DNA from: Candidatus Hodarchaeota archaeon
GTDB lineage: Archaea > Asgardarchaeota > Heimdallarchaeia > Hodarchaeales > YT1-057
Direction: 5' to 3'
DNA length: 6,000 nt
NCBI GenBank assembly: GCA_016839955.1
Contig: JAEOTI010000427.1
Coordinates: 1-6,000, forward strand
The notes beneath the pieces are model-generated. The model saw nothing but the letters and a program-made list of their open reading frames with translations, ran no database searches and was not told where the DNA came from. Numbering within the stretch: position 1 is the stretch's first letter; every line of letters begins with the position of its first letter. Positions 5,504-6,000 of this stretch are shown piece by piece. A program made the position numbers and the translations under genes.

Positions 5504-6000
5504 ATGTTTAAGCCTATTAGATCTAATAATCGAGAACAAACTTTACAAGAGTTTCTAGACAATTGGAACATACAGATTTCCATTCAGATTTTCGATGAAG
5601 CTACTACTCATCATTCCTTCAAGCAAATATCTCCGAAATCAAAGAATTATGAACGATTAGAGACTTTAGGGGATGCAGTACTTGATTTAATTGTATTAGA
5701 ATGGTTTTATAATCAAGGTGTTGATTCAGAAGGTGCTCTTACTTATGCTCGCTCTGAAATAGTCAATGATGGAGTTCTAGCAGAAATTGGAAAAGATATT
5801 ATGATTGATAAAGTAATACAACGCTATACGACCTCAGCAAATGACCAGAAAATTATAGAAACACAGAGGATTTTAGCAGATTGTGTAGAAGCGCTTTTTG
5901 GTGCTGTTTATGTTGAAAATGACCTCCAAGCATGCAAAACCATGCTTATTGATTTCTTCTCCCAAAGATTGACCCAAACCCTGGAACAAGCTCAAAGAGG
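5504..6000 (+). CDS. rnc: Ribonuclease III, 3' end outside the window
   Basis: Double-strand-specific endoribonuclease, cytosolic, which acts as a dimer with two-metal-ion catalysis on structured RNA. From the ATG at 5504 the frame is open for 165 codons to the window edge. The RNase III signature is clear: NYERLETLGDAVLDL (48-62), then LTYARSEIVNDGVLAEIG (79-96) and ILADCVEALFGAVY (123-136). The six acidic residues known from E. coli RNase III all have counterparts: E50, E53, D57, E76, D126 and E129. The catalytic domain is essentially complete, so the enzyme should be active. A double-stranded-RNA-binding domain, if present, would lie beyond 6000. No other start codon fits better, though the Shine-Dalgarno match (AAGG, 11 bases upstream) is weak and the transcript may have a short leader. 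The symbol follows bacterial usage. Classical RNase III is uncommon in archaea. Confidence 0.93.
   Translation, partial: MFKPIRSNNREQTLQEFLDNWNIQISIQIFDEATTHHSFKQISPKSKNYERLETLGDAVLDLIVLEWFYNQGVDSEGALTYARSEIVNDGVLAEIGKDIMIDKVIQRYTTSANDQKIIETQRILADCVEALFGAVYVENDLQACKTMLIDFFSQRLTQTLEQAQR

Noticed and set aside
1..6000. Possible defence, mobile or CRISPR system
   Set aside because: No repeat array, transposase, integrase, toxin-antitoxin pair or nuclease-helicase cluster is present. The RNase III stands alone next to housekeeping genes.

Overview
The window looks like a chromosomal segment of an AT-rich archaeon, most likely an Asgard (Promethearchaeota) lineage. Two genes carry that inference. 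One is a clear CDP-archaeol synthase (carS), which makes archaeal ether lipids. The other is a eukaryote-like Ras/Rab-type small GTPase with all five G motifs, a family that is greatly expanded in Asgard archaea. TATA-like boxes upstream of several genes and Shine-Dalgarno-like GGAGG/AGGTGG stretches fit an archaeon. The exact lineage cannot be settled from this sequence.

Layout from left to right. (1) The last 42 codons of an unidentified membrane protein (+, 1-129) converge on (2) carS (-, 144-716). carS overlaps the end of (3) a flippase-like UPF0104/LPG_synthase_TM-type membrane protein (-, 697-1890). These two form a tight two-gene leftward operon with a probable lipid theme. (4) A short divergent intergenic region separates them from an MFS transporter (+, about 2031-3440). 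(5) A 224-base intergenic region contains three inverted repeats with identical 7-base spacers and a TATA-like box. It leads into (6) the small GTPase (+, 3665-4237). (7) A lipoate-protein ligase A-like protein (-, 4246-5346) converges on the GTPase with an 8-base gap. (8) A second divergent intergenic region (5347-5503) leads to (9) an RNase III (+, 5504 to beyond the window edge), whose catalytic domain is essentially complete.

How the genes relate: only carS and the flippase-like gene have positional evidence for working together. The MFS transporter, GTPase, lipoate ligase and RNase III look like independent transcription units covering transport, signalling or trafficking, cofactor attachment and RNA processing. 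I saw no tRNA, rRNA, CRISPR array, insertion sequence or phage gene.

No convincing new multi-gene system is visible. The points most worth a second look are the P-loop substitutions and cysteine-free sequence of the GTPase, an RNase III in a probable archaeon, the overlap of carS with a flippase-like gene, and the trio of equally spaced inverted repeats upstream of the GTPase.
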